A stretch of 64,000 nt of DNA from JBGASG01 sp046328035 (GTDB lineage Bacteria > Cyanobacteriota > Vampirovibrionia > Obscuribacterales > Obscuribacteraceae), in the NCBI GenBank assembly GCA_046328035.1, contig JAXLXI010000007.1:1-64000 (forward strand). The letters run 5' to 3'. This document shows positions 1 to 8,635 of the stretch, one piece after another. Numbering within the stretch: the first letter of the stretch is position 1; every line of letters begins with the position of its first letter. The notes beneath the pieces were generated by a model. It did no database searches. It worked only from the letters and a program-made list of their open reading frames with translations, and had not been told where the DNA came from. The position numbers and the translations under genes are program-made.

Positions 1-2533
1 GGTGATCGGCGCGATGAGCATCGACTGCATCGGCTCTGCCGTTAACTTCTGACTCGACATCGTCTGCGACATCCTTGTCACCGTCTGCGACATCCGCGTC
101 GCTTTCGGGCTCGTCTTCTTTTACCGGCATCACCGGCGTCACCGGCGTCCCGTCCGGAGCTTTGACCACCGGCACCAGCACTGGTTCGGCGACTGGAGGC
201 GCGAGGCTCGGGCTAGTGGTGGCAATCACTTCGCCGGTCGGCTTGCTGCTGCTGACGATCGTAGCTTGGGGATCGCGGTGAATGGCTTTGACGAACTCGG
301 AGAGCGGCGGCGCTTCCGTACCGATTCGCGAAGGCAGAGAGTTGTTGCGGGACAAAAACTCGACGCGCCAGTCGCCTTCATCGTCGCGGAAAATATTGCC
401 GACGTGCACGGTTTGCGTGCCCAGCGTGTTGGAGAGCACCTGTGTGCCGGTAATAAGAGCATGACGCGTGTCGACTCGCACTGCCAGATCAAAGGACTTG
501 TCGCTGGAGTCCGGGTCGTGAGTCACCGAGCGGAACAGGCGCTCGGCCAGAGCGGCACGTTCGGCGCGTTCGGCGGCGCTGCCTTCTGCTCTCAGCAATT
601 GTAGCGCTCGTAAATACAGATCCAGTAATTGCTGATCGCCGTCTTCGGCTGTCGTCAGTTTGAAACCAGCCTCCGATATGCTCGAGCGGAAGCGGGCTCC
701 CGGCAGCTTTTGTTCGAAACGCGTGTCGATGGCATGCAGCAAGGCGCGCTTCAACAAATCGGCATCGGCGGAGACGACGTAGGGACGTCCGCCGTCATCC
801 TGGAAGACTTCGGTTTTGTCCAGGTAGTAAATGGTGACGGTGCGCAAGCTGGTTGTGTAGCTGATGTTGCCGTCGCGGTCGACCTCGACTTTAACAACAG
901 GGAATGTCTCGGCTGACTTGACGGTCATCGACTGGGGATCGAACTGGACGATGCGCAGATCCGAGCATTGTCCGCCGGCAGTTTCTTCAATCCACTTATT
1001 TTCATCGTGAATTTTTCTGATGATCTTGGTTTGACCATCGGCGGTGATTTGAATTCGGCGCACGGCTCCGGTGGCTGGATCCAGGTCGTATTCGATCTCG
1101 CGCCCTTCGGCGTCGACCGTCCGCCGCAAGACGCCGGACGCGTCCCACTCGCGGGTGATATCACCGGCGGAGTCCTTTTCTATCCAGCCGTTTTCGGTTT
1201 TGCTTATGGTGCCACTGGCGGTGCGTGCCTGTTCGGCTGATGACAGAGCCGAGAAATCTTCGATGCGCGAATTGAGCCGAGCGATGTTTTCCGAAGTAAT
1301 GCGTTCGTTGTAGAGCTCTTGCGCTTGCGTTCCGACCAGCAGCGCTTCGACCTCCTCGCGATCTGCCATATAGGTTTCGAAATCGACTTCACGCTGTTTG
1401 TTGAGCGCGTCCAGGCGCTCGGACATCAGGTCTCGCAACTGCTTGCTCTCGCGCGTCGTCATCGGCTTGTCGGCGAAGTGCGGTACACGGTCGAGCAACT
1501 TCAGCAGCCGATCGGCTGTTTCGTCGCTGAGCAGCCGCGTTGTCCATTCACGAGCAAAACCAGGGTCATGCGCGCACGCGCTCAAAAACTTGCTTTCTGC
1601 TTTGCCTCGCGCTTCCGGGCTGGTCTCGAACTCACGTAACTTGCGCTCAATCGACCGATAAAAAATGCCTGCTTGCGCGTAGCTCTGGACTAGCTCGGCG
1701 GCATTGGACTGGTGTTGTCCACCGGACAGCGCTTCGGCGCGGGTTTTCTGTGGCGCCGACATTGACGAGTCACCACTTGTGAAGCGGGCCACTGTGTCGT
1801 CTCGCTCCACGTGCACCAGTTCGTGATAGATGCTATTGGCAATCTCGCCGCCGTGATTGCGAGCCAGGAGTCCGGCGCTGACATGTATCTCGCCTTCTGA
1901 ATGCCAGACCGACGGCATCAGCGGAGTTTCCTTCATGTCGACTTTGATTTTGACCGTTGGCAGGTTGTGGGCTTTGTTGAAGCCATTGACGGCTTGCTGC
2001 AAATCAAGTGCTCGCACTTCCAGTTTGGGCTTCAGGAAGTTAGCGAGCGCGTTGTACTCATCGCTCATGCGTCCGAGTTGTTCGCGGTTGATCTTTTTCG
2101 CATCGTATTCGGTGCGAGCGGCATCCCGCACTCTTTGTTTCTCGACCACGGCGCCGTATTCCGGCAACAGGTCTACTTCCCAAATTTTTCGCTGGCGAAT
2201 TTCCTGCAGCCGATTGAGAAAGTCTTCCGTGCGACGGCGGTTGTAGAGAGGCGACATGTCGGTTTCGCGGTCGCCGATGCCAATCCGCTGCTCCCAATCC
2301 TGGCGCTCGTCGGGGCTGAGGACCTCTCTCTCGGGCGCGAAGAGCCCGCTATCGGGCTCTCGGTGTTCGAAAGCCAGATTAAAGGAGGTCTTCTGGGGTC
2401 TTTTAGCGTAGTCCAACGGGCTTTTAGATAGGTATGGGCGAACAATCTTACCTTTATCTTGTACCTCTAGATGCGAATTGAAACGCCCTGTCTCAAAGCC
2501 AAGTGGATACATTAAATGGCGGGAGTCGACCAT
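1..2533 (-). CDS. Partial HExxH metallopeptidase-like / YD-repeat-like protein (C-terminus beyond window)
   Basis: A single minus-strand frame is open from an ATG at 2533 (a second in-frame ATG lies at 2512; an in-frame stop is at 2548) to the left edge without a stop, giving at least 844 residues. Residues 237-246 read HELVHVERDD, an HExxH zinc-peptidase-type motif preceded by a region rich in charged helices. Near residues 440-490 there is a short stretch resembling YD/RHS-type text (EWDASGVLRRTVDAEGREIEY). The visible end is Pro/Val/Asp-rich (VAEPVLVPVVKAP, then acidic DADVADGDKDVADD), so the protein probably continues as a long low-complexity or modular tail. No signal peptide is seen at the N-terminus and neither ATG has a convincing ribosome site. 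Catalytic function is inferred only from HExxH; a third zinc ligand is not identified. Confidence 0.8.
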   Translation of the reverse strand, partial: MVDSRHLMYPLGFETGRFNSHLEVQDKGKIVRPYLSKSPLDYAKRPQKTSFNLAFEHREPDSGLFAPEREVLSPDERQDWEQRIGIGDRETDMSPLYNRRRTEDFLNRLQEIRQRKIWEVDLLPEYGAVVEKQRVRDAARTEYDAKKINREQLGRMSDEYNALANFLKPKLEVRALDLQQAVNGFNKAHNLPTVKIKVDMKETPLMPSVWHSEGEIHVSAGLLARNHGGEIANSIYHELVHVERDDTVARFTSGDSSMSAPQKTRAEALSGGQHQSNAAELVQSYAQAGIFYRSIERKLREFETSPEARGKAESKFLSACAHDPGFAREWTTRLLSDETADRLLKLLDRVPHFADKPMTTRESKQLRDLMSERLDALNKQREVDFETYMADREEVEALLVGTQAQELYNERITSENIARLNSRIEDFSALSSAEQARTASGTISKTENGWIEKDSAGDITREWDASGVLRRTVDAEGREIEYDLDPATGAVRRIQITADGQTKIIRKIHDENKWIEETAGGQCSDLRIVQFDPQSMTVKSAETFPVVKVEVDRDGNISYTTSLRTVTIYYLDKTEVFQDDGGRPYVVSADADLLKRALLHAIDTRFEQKLPGARFRSSISEAGFKLTTAEDGDQQLLDLYLRALQLLRAEGSAAERAERAALAERLFRSVTHDPDSSDKSFDLAVRVDTRHALITGTQVLSNTLGTQTVHVGNIFRDDEGDWRVEFLSRNNSLPSRIGTEAPPLSEFVKAIHRDPQATIVSSSKPTGEVIATTSPSLAPPVAEPVLVPVVKAPDGTPVTPVMPVKEDEPESDADVADGDKDVADDVESEVNGRADAVDAHRADH

Positions 2534-2601
2534 TTCAAAACTTTTTTAGATTTGGCGCGTATTGTTCTACCATCCCTCCCGCGAATAACAGGTAGCAGCA
2601 C

Positions 2602-3102
2602 ATGGTTCGACAGAGTTCAGCTCCCGCATTGGACGCCTGCGCCGACGACGGTCTCTATGACGACGGGTTTCCTTCCATAGGCTGCAACAGCCCGGACCAG
2701 TACTTCGATTACGCGCAGTCGGTGTTTCAGTCCTATCGTGGTGCCGGCAAAGTGACCGACGGCGGTCAGCTGATCGTTTCGAGTGCTTTCGGTGCCGGTT
2801 CCGACCATGACAATGTCTCCGACGACGAACGAGAAATGGTGCGCGACTCGGTGATGTCCATATTGGAGAGTGACAACCTGAGTGAGGAGTCGGTGGTCGT
2901 TCTGTCCGATATTTTGCAGATCGGCTTTCAAGTAGATGCGTGGAGCGCGCCGCAATATGTGCAGCTGCGCGACTGCCTGAAAGAACGCTCGCAGCGCGAG
3001 TCGACCAACAATAATCCGCACGTTGCATTCCAGCTGGAATGCTGGGGCAACGCCATCAACAGAATCGGCAATCAGCGTCGCAGCGGACTGAGAGTCGCCT
3101 GA
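2602..3102 (+). CDS. Hypothetical acidic protein (166 aa)
   Basis: Divergent from the preceding gene, with a short shared intergenic region. The frame has a balanced, acidic N-terminal half (DDGLYDDGFPSIG) and predicted helices between residues 70 and 140, with several cysteines spaced through the protein. There is no signal peptide, no membrane segment and no family that I recognise. The opposite strand also carries open frames here, but their composition is Arg/His/Ser-heavy and looks like antisense shadow. The gene converges on the hybrid kinase at 3114-5678 with about 11 bp between stops. Confidence 0.6.
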   Translation: MVRQSSAPALDACADDGLYDDGFPSIGCNSPDQYFDYAQSVFQSYRGAGKVTDGGQLIVSSAFGAGSDHDNVSDDEREMVRDSVMSILESDNLSEESVVVLSDILQIGFQVDAWSAPQYVQLRDCLKERSQRESTNNNPHVAFQLECWGNAINRIGNQRRSGLRVA

Positions 3103-3113
3103 AGATAGGTTCC

Positions 3114-5678
3114 TTACTTGCCAGGTGTACCGACCGACATCAGAATCTGGCTGTGCCCTTGAATCAGTTCATAAGTCTGTTTGAACAGCTGTTCTGTTTT
3201 GCCCAACACGGCCGAGGCTACGGCCCAGTCTTGTGTGTGGCTGACTTCCTCCAGTTTGCACAGCAAGACTTTCAAACGGCATGCACTCAGGTGCGCGCAA
3301 ACGCCCTTGAAGCGGTGCACATTGCTGGCGAGCAAGTTACTGTCGCGCATTAGATATGCCATTCTGATGTCGACGAGGTCGTTCACTGCTTCGTCGAGAA
3401 ACATCTGCAGCATTTTGTCGGCGCCGGTTTGCCCGAATCTTTCATGCAATTCTGAAAAATTGAGGAGCGGTTCGACACCCAGCATGTCTTCCTCGGTCGG
3501 CAAGAACACCGATAGGTCGCCTGTTTCGTCGCTTACTTCAAAGCCTCCTGGAAGCCATGCTGCCAGTACTTCTTTGACGCGTCGGCGATCAATTGGCTTA
3601 GTCAGATAGTCGTCCATGCCGGCGGCGAGACATTCTTCGCTACTACCTTCCATGGCGTGCGCTGTGACCGCAATTACAGGAATGTGGCGACCGGTTTTCT
3701 GTTCTGCCTGCCGTAAAGCGCGGGTGACTTCGAGACCGTTCATGTCAGGCATCTGCACGTCCATCAGGACGAGCGAATATTCCTGCATGGAGAGCAAGTC
3801 TAAAGCGGCTCGGCCGTTGTCGGCTACGTGCACTTCGAAGCCCATGTCGTTGAGCATGGTGACGCCCACCACCTGGTTTACCGGATGGTCTTCGACCAGC
3901 AGAATCGGAGCCATAGTGAGGCGCTGCAGTGACTGCGAAGAGGATGTCAGTTCAACAGCGAGTTGCTGTGTGCGCCCACACATGCATTCGCCTGTCAGCA
4001 CGCCTTCCAGACCATCGAGCAAGTCTAGCTGTTTGAGGGGTTTGCTGAGAAAGAGATTGATGCCGAGGTCGCGAGCGAGATCCGGCGCGCTGGTGTCGGC
4101 GGCTGTAAGAAAGATCAATTTGAGGTGTTGAGAGCGCTGGTCTGCGCGCAGTCGGCACGCCAGTTCGAAAGCCGAGTGATCTGGCATCTGAGAATCGATG
4201 ATGGCGATGTCGAAGGGGTCAGTTTCGCCATCCGCCATGATACGCGCAAGCGCATCTGGTGCACTGGCGCACTGGGCGTTGCGGATGCCCCAGGTGTCGA
4301 GATAACGCTTGATTGCTTCGCGGGTGCCGGACTGGTGATCGACCACCAGAACTCGGAAGTCTTTCAGATCCCATTTGAAGGGATTTGTCAGTTCTACCGA
4401 ACCCTCGAACGGCACGGTAAACCAGAAAGTCGAACCCTGTCTCTCGGCACTGCGAACATGAATCTGTCCGCCCATCATGTTGACCAGCTGCTTGCAAATC
4501 GTCAGTCCGAGACCGGTGCCGCCGTATTTGCGGGTCATTGAACCGTCGGCTTGCACAAAGGGATGGAACAGTCGCTCTACCTGTTCTTCGGACATACCGA
4601 TGCCGGTATCGCTTACCGAGAAGCGAATCACGACGCCGTTGGCATCATGCTTCTCGAGGATAGCCGCGACTACCACTTCACCATGCTCTGAAAACTTGAT
4701 GGCGTTGCCGGTGAGATTGAGGAGGACCTGGCGCAAACGTGCTGGATCGCCATGCACAGTGCGTGGCAAAGCGGGGTCTATGTATGTGACCAGAGTGATG
4801 TCTCGCTTGCGGGCTTGAGCATTGAGAATCTCGCCGACGCTTTCGACTACTTCTATGGGCTCGAAGGAAACAGTTTCCAGCACCATCTTGCCTGCTTCGA
4901 TTTTCGAAAAATCCAGAATGTCATTGACGACCGATAGAAGTGTATTGCCGGCATCTTGAACGGTGGTGATGTACTGGCGCTGCTTCTCGTCGAGATCGGT
5001 GCGTGCCACCATTTCGGTCATGCCCAAGATGCCGTTCAGAGGTGTGCGTATCTCGTGACTCATGTTGGCCAGAAACTCGGACTTGAATTTGGCGGTCGCT
5101 TCGGCCTGATCACGTGCGGCGTCAGCTTGTTTCGTCATGCGACGAAGCTGAGTATTCAAGGCGCTCACCTGGCTCAAGCGTTCTTCCAATTCGTTCTTAT
5201 AGTTCTGCAGTTCTTTAGCTTGCAGTTGCACCTGACGCGCTTTCCTGAACAATTCCACGAAGACCGAGACTTTCGCCCGAATGACGCGCGGGTTGATCGG
5301 ATAAAAGAAGAAGTCGACTGCGCCGAGTTCGTAAGCCTTGGCGACTTCGGTCTCGTCGAAGTGCCCGGGTGTGATGAAAATGATCGGAGTGCAGCTTGTT
5401 TCGGGACACGAGCGAATCATGCCGGCGATTTCGAAGGGGTTCATGTTGGACATGTTGGCGTTGATCAGAACAAGTGCGAACTCGTCGTTGGTGAGATGAA
5501 TTAAGGCTTCTTCGCCTGAGATAGCATGTACGAGGTCGATGTGCAGGTTTGACAGAATTTCTTGAAATGCGTCTAGATTGGCGCTGGGACTGATTACCAG
5601 AATCGGCGCGCGATGGACGACGTGGCTGGCGCTAATTTTTGGCACGACTGCGTATTGATATGGTTCGTTCATTTTCAT
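3114..5678 (-). CDS. Hybrid sensor histidine kinase (REC-HisKA-HATPase-REC-REC-HPt)
   Basis: An 854-aa soluble phosphorelay protein. Order: N-terminal receiver-like domain (about 25-140) whose phosphoacceptor position is Asn73 (LINANMSNMNPFE) instead of Asp; a coiled coil (about 140-195); HisKA with NMSHEIRTPLNG (His208); HATPase with the N box (NLTGNAIKF) and glycine-rich motifs (DTGIGM, GGTGLGL); a second receiver (Asp495, IIDSQMPD); a third receiver (Asp640, LMDVQMPDMNG); and a C-terminal HPt domain with HRFKG (His788). No membrane segments are seen, so the input is probably cytoplasmic or via the pseudo-receiver. It lies 52 bp downstream of the receiver/Ser-Thr kinase gene on the same strand and may be co-transcribed with it. 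Confidence 0.95.
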   Translation of the reverse strand: MKMNEPYQYAVVPKISASHVVHRAPILVISPSANLDAFQEILSNLHIDLVHAISGEEALIHLTNDEFALVLINANMSNMNPFEIAGMIRSCPETSCTPIIFITPGHFDETEVAKAYELGAVDFFFYPINPRVIRAKVSVFVELFRKARQVQLQAKELQNYKNELEERLSQVSALNTQLRRMTKQADAARDQAEATAKFKSEFLANMSHEIRTPLNGILGMTEMVARTDLDEKQRQYITTVQDAGNTLLSVVNDILDFSKIEAGKMVLETVSFEPIEVVESVGEILNAQARKRDITLVTYIDPALPRTVHGDPARLRQVLLNLTGNAIKFSEHGEVVVAAILEKHDANGVVIRFSVSDTGIGMSEEQVERLFHPFVQADGSMTRKYGGTGLGLTICKQLVNMMGGQIHVRSAERQGSTFWFTVPFEGSVELTNPFKWDLKDFRVLVVDHQSGTREAIKRYLDTWGIRNAQCASAPDALARIMADGETDPFDIAIIDSQMPDHSAFELACRLRADQRSQHLKLIFLTAADTSAPDLARDLGINLFLSKPLKQLDLLDGLEGVLTGECMCGRTQQLAVELTSSSQSLQRLTMAPILLVEDHPVNQVVGVTMLNDMGFEVHVADNGRAALDLLSMQEYSLVLMDVQMPDMNGLEVTRALRQAEQKTGRHIPVIAVTAHAMEGSSEECLAAGMDDYLTKPIDRRRVKEVLAAWLPGGFEVSDETGDLSVFLPTEEDMLGVEPLLNFSELHERFGQTGADKMLQMFLDEAVNDLVDIRMAYLMRDSNLLASNVHRFKGVCAHLSACRLKVLLCKLEEVSHTQDWAVASAVLGKTEQLFKQTYELIQGHSQILMSVGTPGK

Positions 5679-5730
5679 TCAACTCACATGGATTCCGTTT
5701 GTGACGTGTTCGATGCCGGTTCTGACTGAA

Positions 5731-7371
5731 TTAAACCAATGCCAGCCGGGCGAACATCAAGTGTTGCTGCAGCTCCTGCACGTTTTGAAAACGTGCCGAT
5801 GGGGATTTTTCCATGGCGCACATAACAATCGCATTCAAAGTTTCCGGAATGCCCAGCTTTGGTGCCCGTTGTGTGAGAGGCATCACCGGTTCCGTTACGT
5901 GCTTGAGCATGGTTTCCCATGGAAAGTCGGCGTGGAAAGGTAACTCGCCGCACAATGTTTCGTACATCGTGCAGCCCAGGGAGTAAATATCTGAGCGTAC
6001 GTCGAGTGGGAAGTTTTGCGCTTGTTCCGGGCTTATGTAGCAGGGGCTGCCCAACACTTCGCCGGCTCTGGTCAGTCGCTGCTGGTGACGATCGGCGGAC
6101 GGGGTCATCTGGGCGATGCCGAAGTCTATCAAGCAAACGCATTCGCGCCCCTGCTTGTCGCGATACAGCATGATATTGGAGGGCTTCAGGTCGCGATGAA
6201 CGATGCCGTATCGGTGCAGTTCCGCCAGACCGTCGGCGACCTGCAGAAAGATATTAATCGCGCGATCTTTGTTGACGCTGCCTTCGGTGTCGATGACATT
6301 GTCCAGTGTTTGACCTTCGATGTAATCCATGACCAGATAAGGTTGGCCGCAGGTGCTCAGACCGAAGTCGAAGACGCTGATGATGTTCGGGTGGCGAATC
6401 GAGCTGGCGGCTTCGGCTTCCTGTCGGAAGCGACGAGCATTATTTACGTCTGCCACAAGCTGCGAGTTGAGAACTTTGACTGCCACTGTGCGCTTGAGGA
6501 ACAGGTGACGAGCTTTGTAGACGACACTCATGCCGCCTTTCCCGAGGCGCGATTGAATCTCGTAACGGTCGGCGAATATGGTGCCTACCAGCGGATCACG
6601 AATGAACTCGACCAGTTGCGCGCCATCATACGGACAGCAGAGATATTGATGCTCGTATGCGCGCGAACACTCGGTGCACACCTTCCCCTCCCTCGGCGCT
6701 TCGGTGTTATTGTCCAGCACTTCTATGGCGCTTTTGACGCGTTTACCGGTGGCGAGTTTCTCAATAATCGACTGTTCGCACTGCCGCACGTGCTGTTCAT
6801 CCATTGAGAGACGGCCCGCTACTTCCGAGACCGGTAGACCTTCGACCATCATATTCAGGACTTGCAACTCTTCACTGTTGAGTTTGCTCGATCCGTTTTC
6901 GGAGAGAGTGGTTTCGGGCGAGGCGGTGTGCAGCGTCGGCAAGAACCGTACTACCTTTGCGGCTATATTAGAGTCGAGCCACAGGTCGCCGTCGCGTACC
7001 ATATTGATGCCTGCCACCAGCTTCTCCGCTGAGATTTCTTTGAGGCAGTATCCGTTCACACCGGCGCCGAGCGATGCATATACATGATCGTCGTTGTCCG
7101 TCGACGTGAACATAATGATCTTGACGATGGAGTTGGTGCGGCGAATTTTGCGAGCCGCCTCTATGCCATTCATGACCGGCATCGAGACATCCATTAATAC
7201 AACTTCGGGCTGCAGGCTGGCCGTTAGTTCTACAGCCTGCCAGCCGTCTTCGGCTTCTCCGACGATTTCTATATTTTCGCCTTGCAAGAGCAAACGCAGT
7301 CCCAATCTAAGGATTGCGTGGTCTTCGGCGATCAGTACTCTGACCGGTGAGCCTTGGGTTTCGATAGACAT
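5731..7371 (-). CDS. Response-regulator / zinc-ribbon / Ser-Thr protein kinase fusion
   Basis: A 546-aa protein joining His-Asp and Ser/Thr signalling. Residues 10-130 form a NarL-like receiver with Asp61 (VVLMDVSMPVMNG). Residues 165-220 resemble a LuxR-type HTH (LNSEELQVLNMMVEGLPVSE) but the recognition helix is diverged. Residues 232-246 carry a CxxC...CC cluster typical of a small zinc ribbon. Residues 264-545 are a Pkn2-type kinase: glycine loop GKGGMS, Lys299 (AVKV), HRD at 392-394, DFG at 416-418, and the APE-equivalent SPEQ. Start chosen for the AGGA site just upstream. Known family behaviour: kinase autophosphorylation controlled by the receiver is plausible, but this is inference. 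The gene precedes the hybrid kinase at 3114-5678, a possible phosphodonor. Confidence 0.93.
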   Translation of the reverse strand: MSIETQGSPVRVLIAEDHAILRLGLRLLLQGENIEIVGEAEDGWQAVELTASLQPEVVLMDVSMPVMNGIEAARKIRRTNSIVKIIMFTSTDNDDHVYASLGAGVNGYCLKEISAEKLVAGINMVRDGDLWLDSNIAAKVVRFLPTLHTASPETTLSENGSSKLNSEELQVLNMMVEGLPVSEVAGRLSMDEQHVRQCEQSIIEKLATGKRVKSAIEVLDNNTEAPREGKVCTECSRAYEHQYLCCPYDGAQLVEFIRDPLVGTIFADRYEIQSRLGKGGMSVVYKARHLFLKRTVAVKVLNSQLVADVNNARRFRQEAEAASSIRHPNIISVFDFGLSTCGQPYLVMDYIEGQTLDNVIDTEGSVNKDRAINIFLQVADGLAELHRYGIVHRDLKPSNIMLYRDKQGRECVCLIDFGIAQMTPSADRHQQRLTRAGEVLGSPCYISPEQAQNFPLDVRSDIYSLGCTMYETLCGELPFHADFPWETMLKHVTEPVMPLTQRAPKLGIPETLNAIVMCAMEKSPSARFQNVQELQQHLMFARLALV

Positions 7372-7620
7372 GGGCTTGTCCTACTTGCTTGCGGTTGGGG
7401 CAGACGCTCTGCGGTTCCAGCATATTTCCATTAAGTCATGGCGCTGCTTGCGTGCATACATCCGAAAGGACTAATCCTCGCCGCAATCCCGACTGGCCGC
7501 ACGATTGGGCCCTGCGACTGATGGCGGGCGGATGTCCATTTGAGAGGATGGCAATCGTAGGCGGCAAAGTCCGCCGGTCCAGCCCGCCGTGGCTAACACG
7601 GAGATGAGAGGTGCTCTCTT
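7372..7620. promoter_or_regulatory. Divergent intergenic region of the signalling island
   Basis: About 250 bp between the divergent starts at 7371 (minus) and 7621 (plus). It should contain promoters for both directions, but I see no clear -35/-10 pair, palindrome or repeat. A GAGAGG stretch before 7621 is the likely ribosome site of the CheY-like gene. Confidence 0.4.
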
Positions 7621-8025
7621 ATGAAGATCGAAACGGTACTTATGGTTGATGACGATCCCGCGATTAGAAGAATCGCCGATCTCAGCCTCACCCGCGTCGG
7701 CAAATGGAAGGTGTTGCTTGCCGAATCCGGTGCGCAAGCTCTTGAGCTGGCCGGCCAAACCAAACCGGATGTCATCTTAATGGATGTGATGATGCCGCAA
7801 ATGGACGGACCCACCACCGTGCAGCGCTTGCATCAAGAGTTCAACCTGGTAGAAACGCCGGTCATATTTATGACCGCCAAAGTGATGCGTCAGGAAATGG
7901 AAGCCTATGAACAGTACGGTGCCGCCGGGGTGATCAAGAAACCTTTTGACCCTCTGACGCTGCCGCGCACCATCCAAGATATCGTCAATGGTGGCATTTA
8001 TAGGATTACTGAAAATGCCGGTTAA
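7621..8025 (+). CDS. Single-domain CheY-like response regulator
   Basis: A 134-aa stand-alone receiver. The acidic pocket (VDDD near residues 9-12), phosphoacceptor Asp (VILMDVMMPQMDG, about residue 55), conserved Thr (FMTAK) and Lys (KKPFDP) are all present, so it should accept phosphate. There is no output domain; such proteins act as shuttles or allosteric partners. It overlaps the start of the next gene by 11 bp (stop TAA at 8023-8025, next ATG at 8015), which implies translational coupling. Confidence 0.95.
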   Translation: MKIETVLMVDDDPAIRRIADLSLTRVGKWKVLLAESGAQALELAGQTKPDVILMDVMMPQMDGPTTVQRLHQEFNLVETPVIFMTAKVMRQEMEAYEQYGAAGVIKKPFDPLTLPRTIQDIVNGGIYRITENAG

Positions 8026-8614
8026 GCTGCGTTTGTCACTGATAACGGCAATCTGGGCTACCACCGTGGTAGCCGGCTTCGCACTCCTGATCAATCATGA
8101 AGAGCAGCCTGCCGCCCAGGCGGCCGCTCCACTTGTATGGCCGTCGGCATCTACTTTGCCGCGTTCTCAGAAAAAATCTACTTTGATTATGTTTGCTCAT
8201 CCATTTTGCCCCTGCACGCGAGCAAGCATCAATGAACTTTCTAAACTCGTCTCCCGCTGCCAGGGCAAGCTCAATGTCGAAGTTGTCTTTCTGCGGCCGC
8301 CCGGTGTCACCGTTGACTGGGAAAAGTCGCCATCCTGGCAGTTGGCTCGCGCCATTCCCGGAGTTACTGTCCGTCATGACGACCAGGGTGGAGAGTCCAA
8401 CGTATTTGGCGCCCGTACCTCGGGCGAAGTGGTGCTCTATAACCCGGAAGGCGAATTGATTTTCCACGGCGGTATCACCGGCGGTCGCGGACACGAAGGC
8501 GACAATGTCGGGCTGGATGCTGTTCAGTCGCTTTTGCTGCACAACCACGCCAATGTCTCCGGCACGCCCACATTTGGCTGTTCTCTCTCCAACTCGGTCC
8601 AACACTTGAACTAG
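8015..8614 (+). CDS. RedB-like membrane-anchored thioredoxin-fold protein
   Basis: About 199 aa if started at the ATG at 8015; a longer in-frame start at 7988 exists but would overlap the upstream gene more and delay the hydrophobic segment. Residues 3-28 form an N-terminal anchor or signal (LSLITAIWATTVVAGFALL). The body has FAHPFCPCTRAS, a CxC active-site-like motif in the place of thioredoxin CxxC, then strands and a GGITGGRGHEGDN loop. This matches my memory of the RedB-like family (a thioredoxin-fold family often found near sensor kinases). Lying between a receiver and a membrane kinase, it may be an extracytoplasmic redox sensor partner; that role is inferred. Confidence 0.8.
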   Translation: MPVKLRLSLITAIWATTVVAGFALLINHEEQPAAQAAAPLVWPSASTLPRSQKKSTLIMFAHPFCPCTRASINELSKLVSRCQGKLNVEVVFLRPPGVTVDWEKSPSWQLARAIPGVTVRHDDQGGESNVFGARTSGEVVLYNPEGELIFHGGITGGRGHEGDNVGLDAVQSLLLHNHANVSGTPTFGCSLSNSVQHLN

Positions 8615-8635
8615 AAATAGAAAGGTCGCCCAACC

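Noticed and set aside
1901..2431. Plus-strand frame of 176 codons
   Set aside because: Lies fully antisense to the open HExxH frame on the minus strand; its composition (Val/Phe/Arg-rich, no domains) is that of a shadow.
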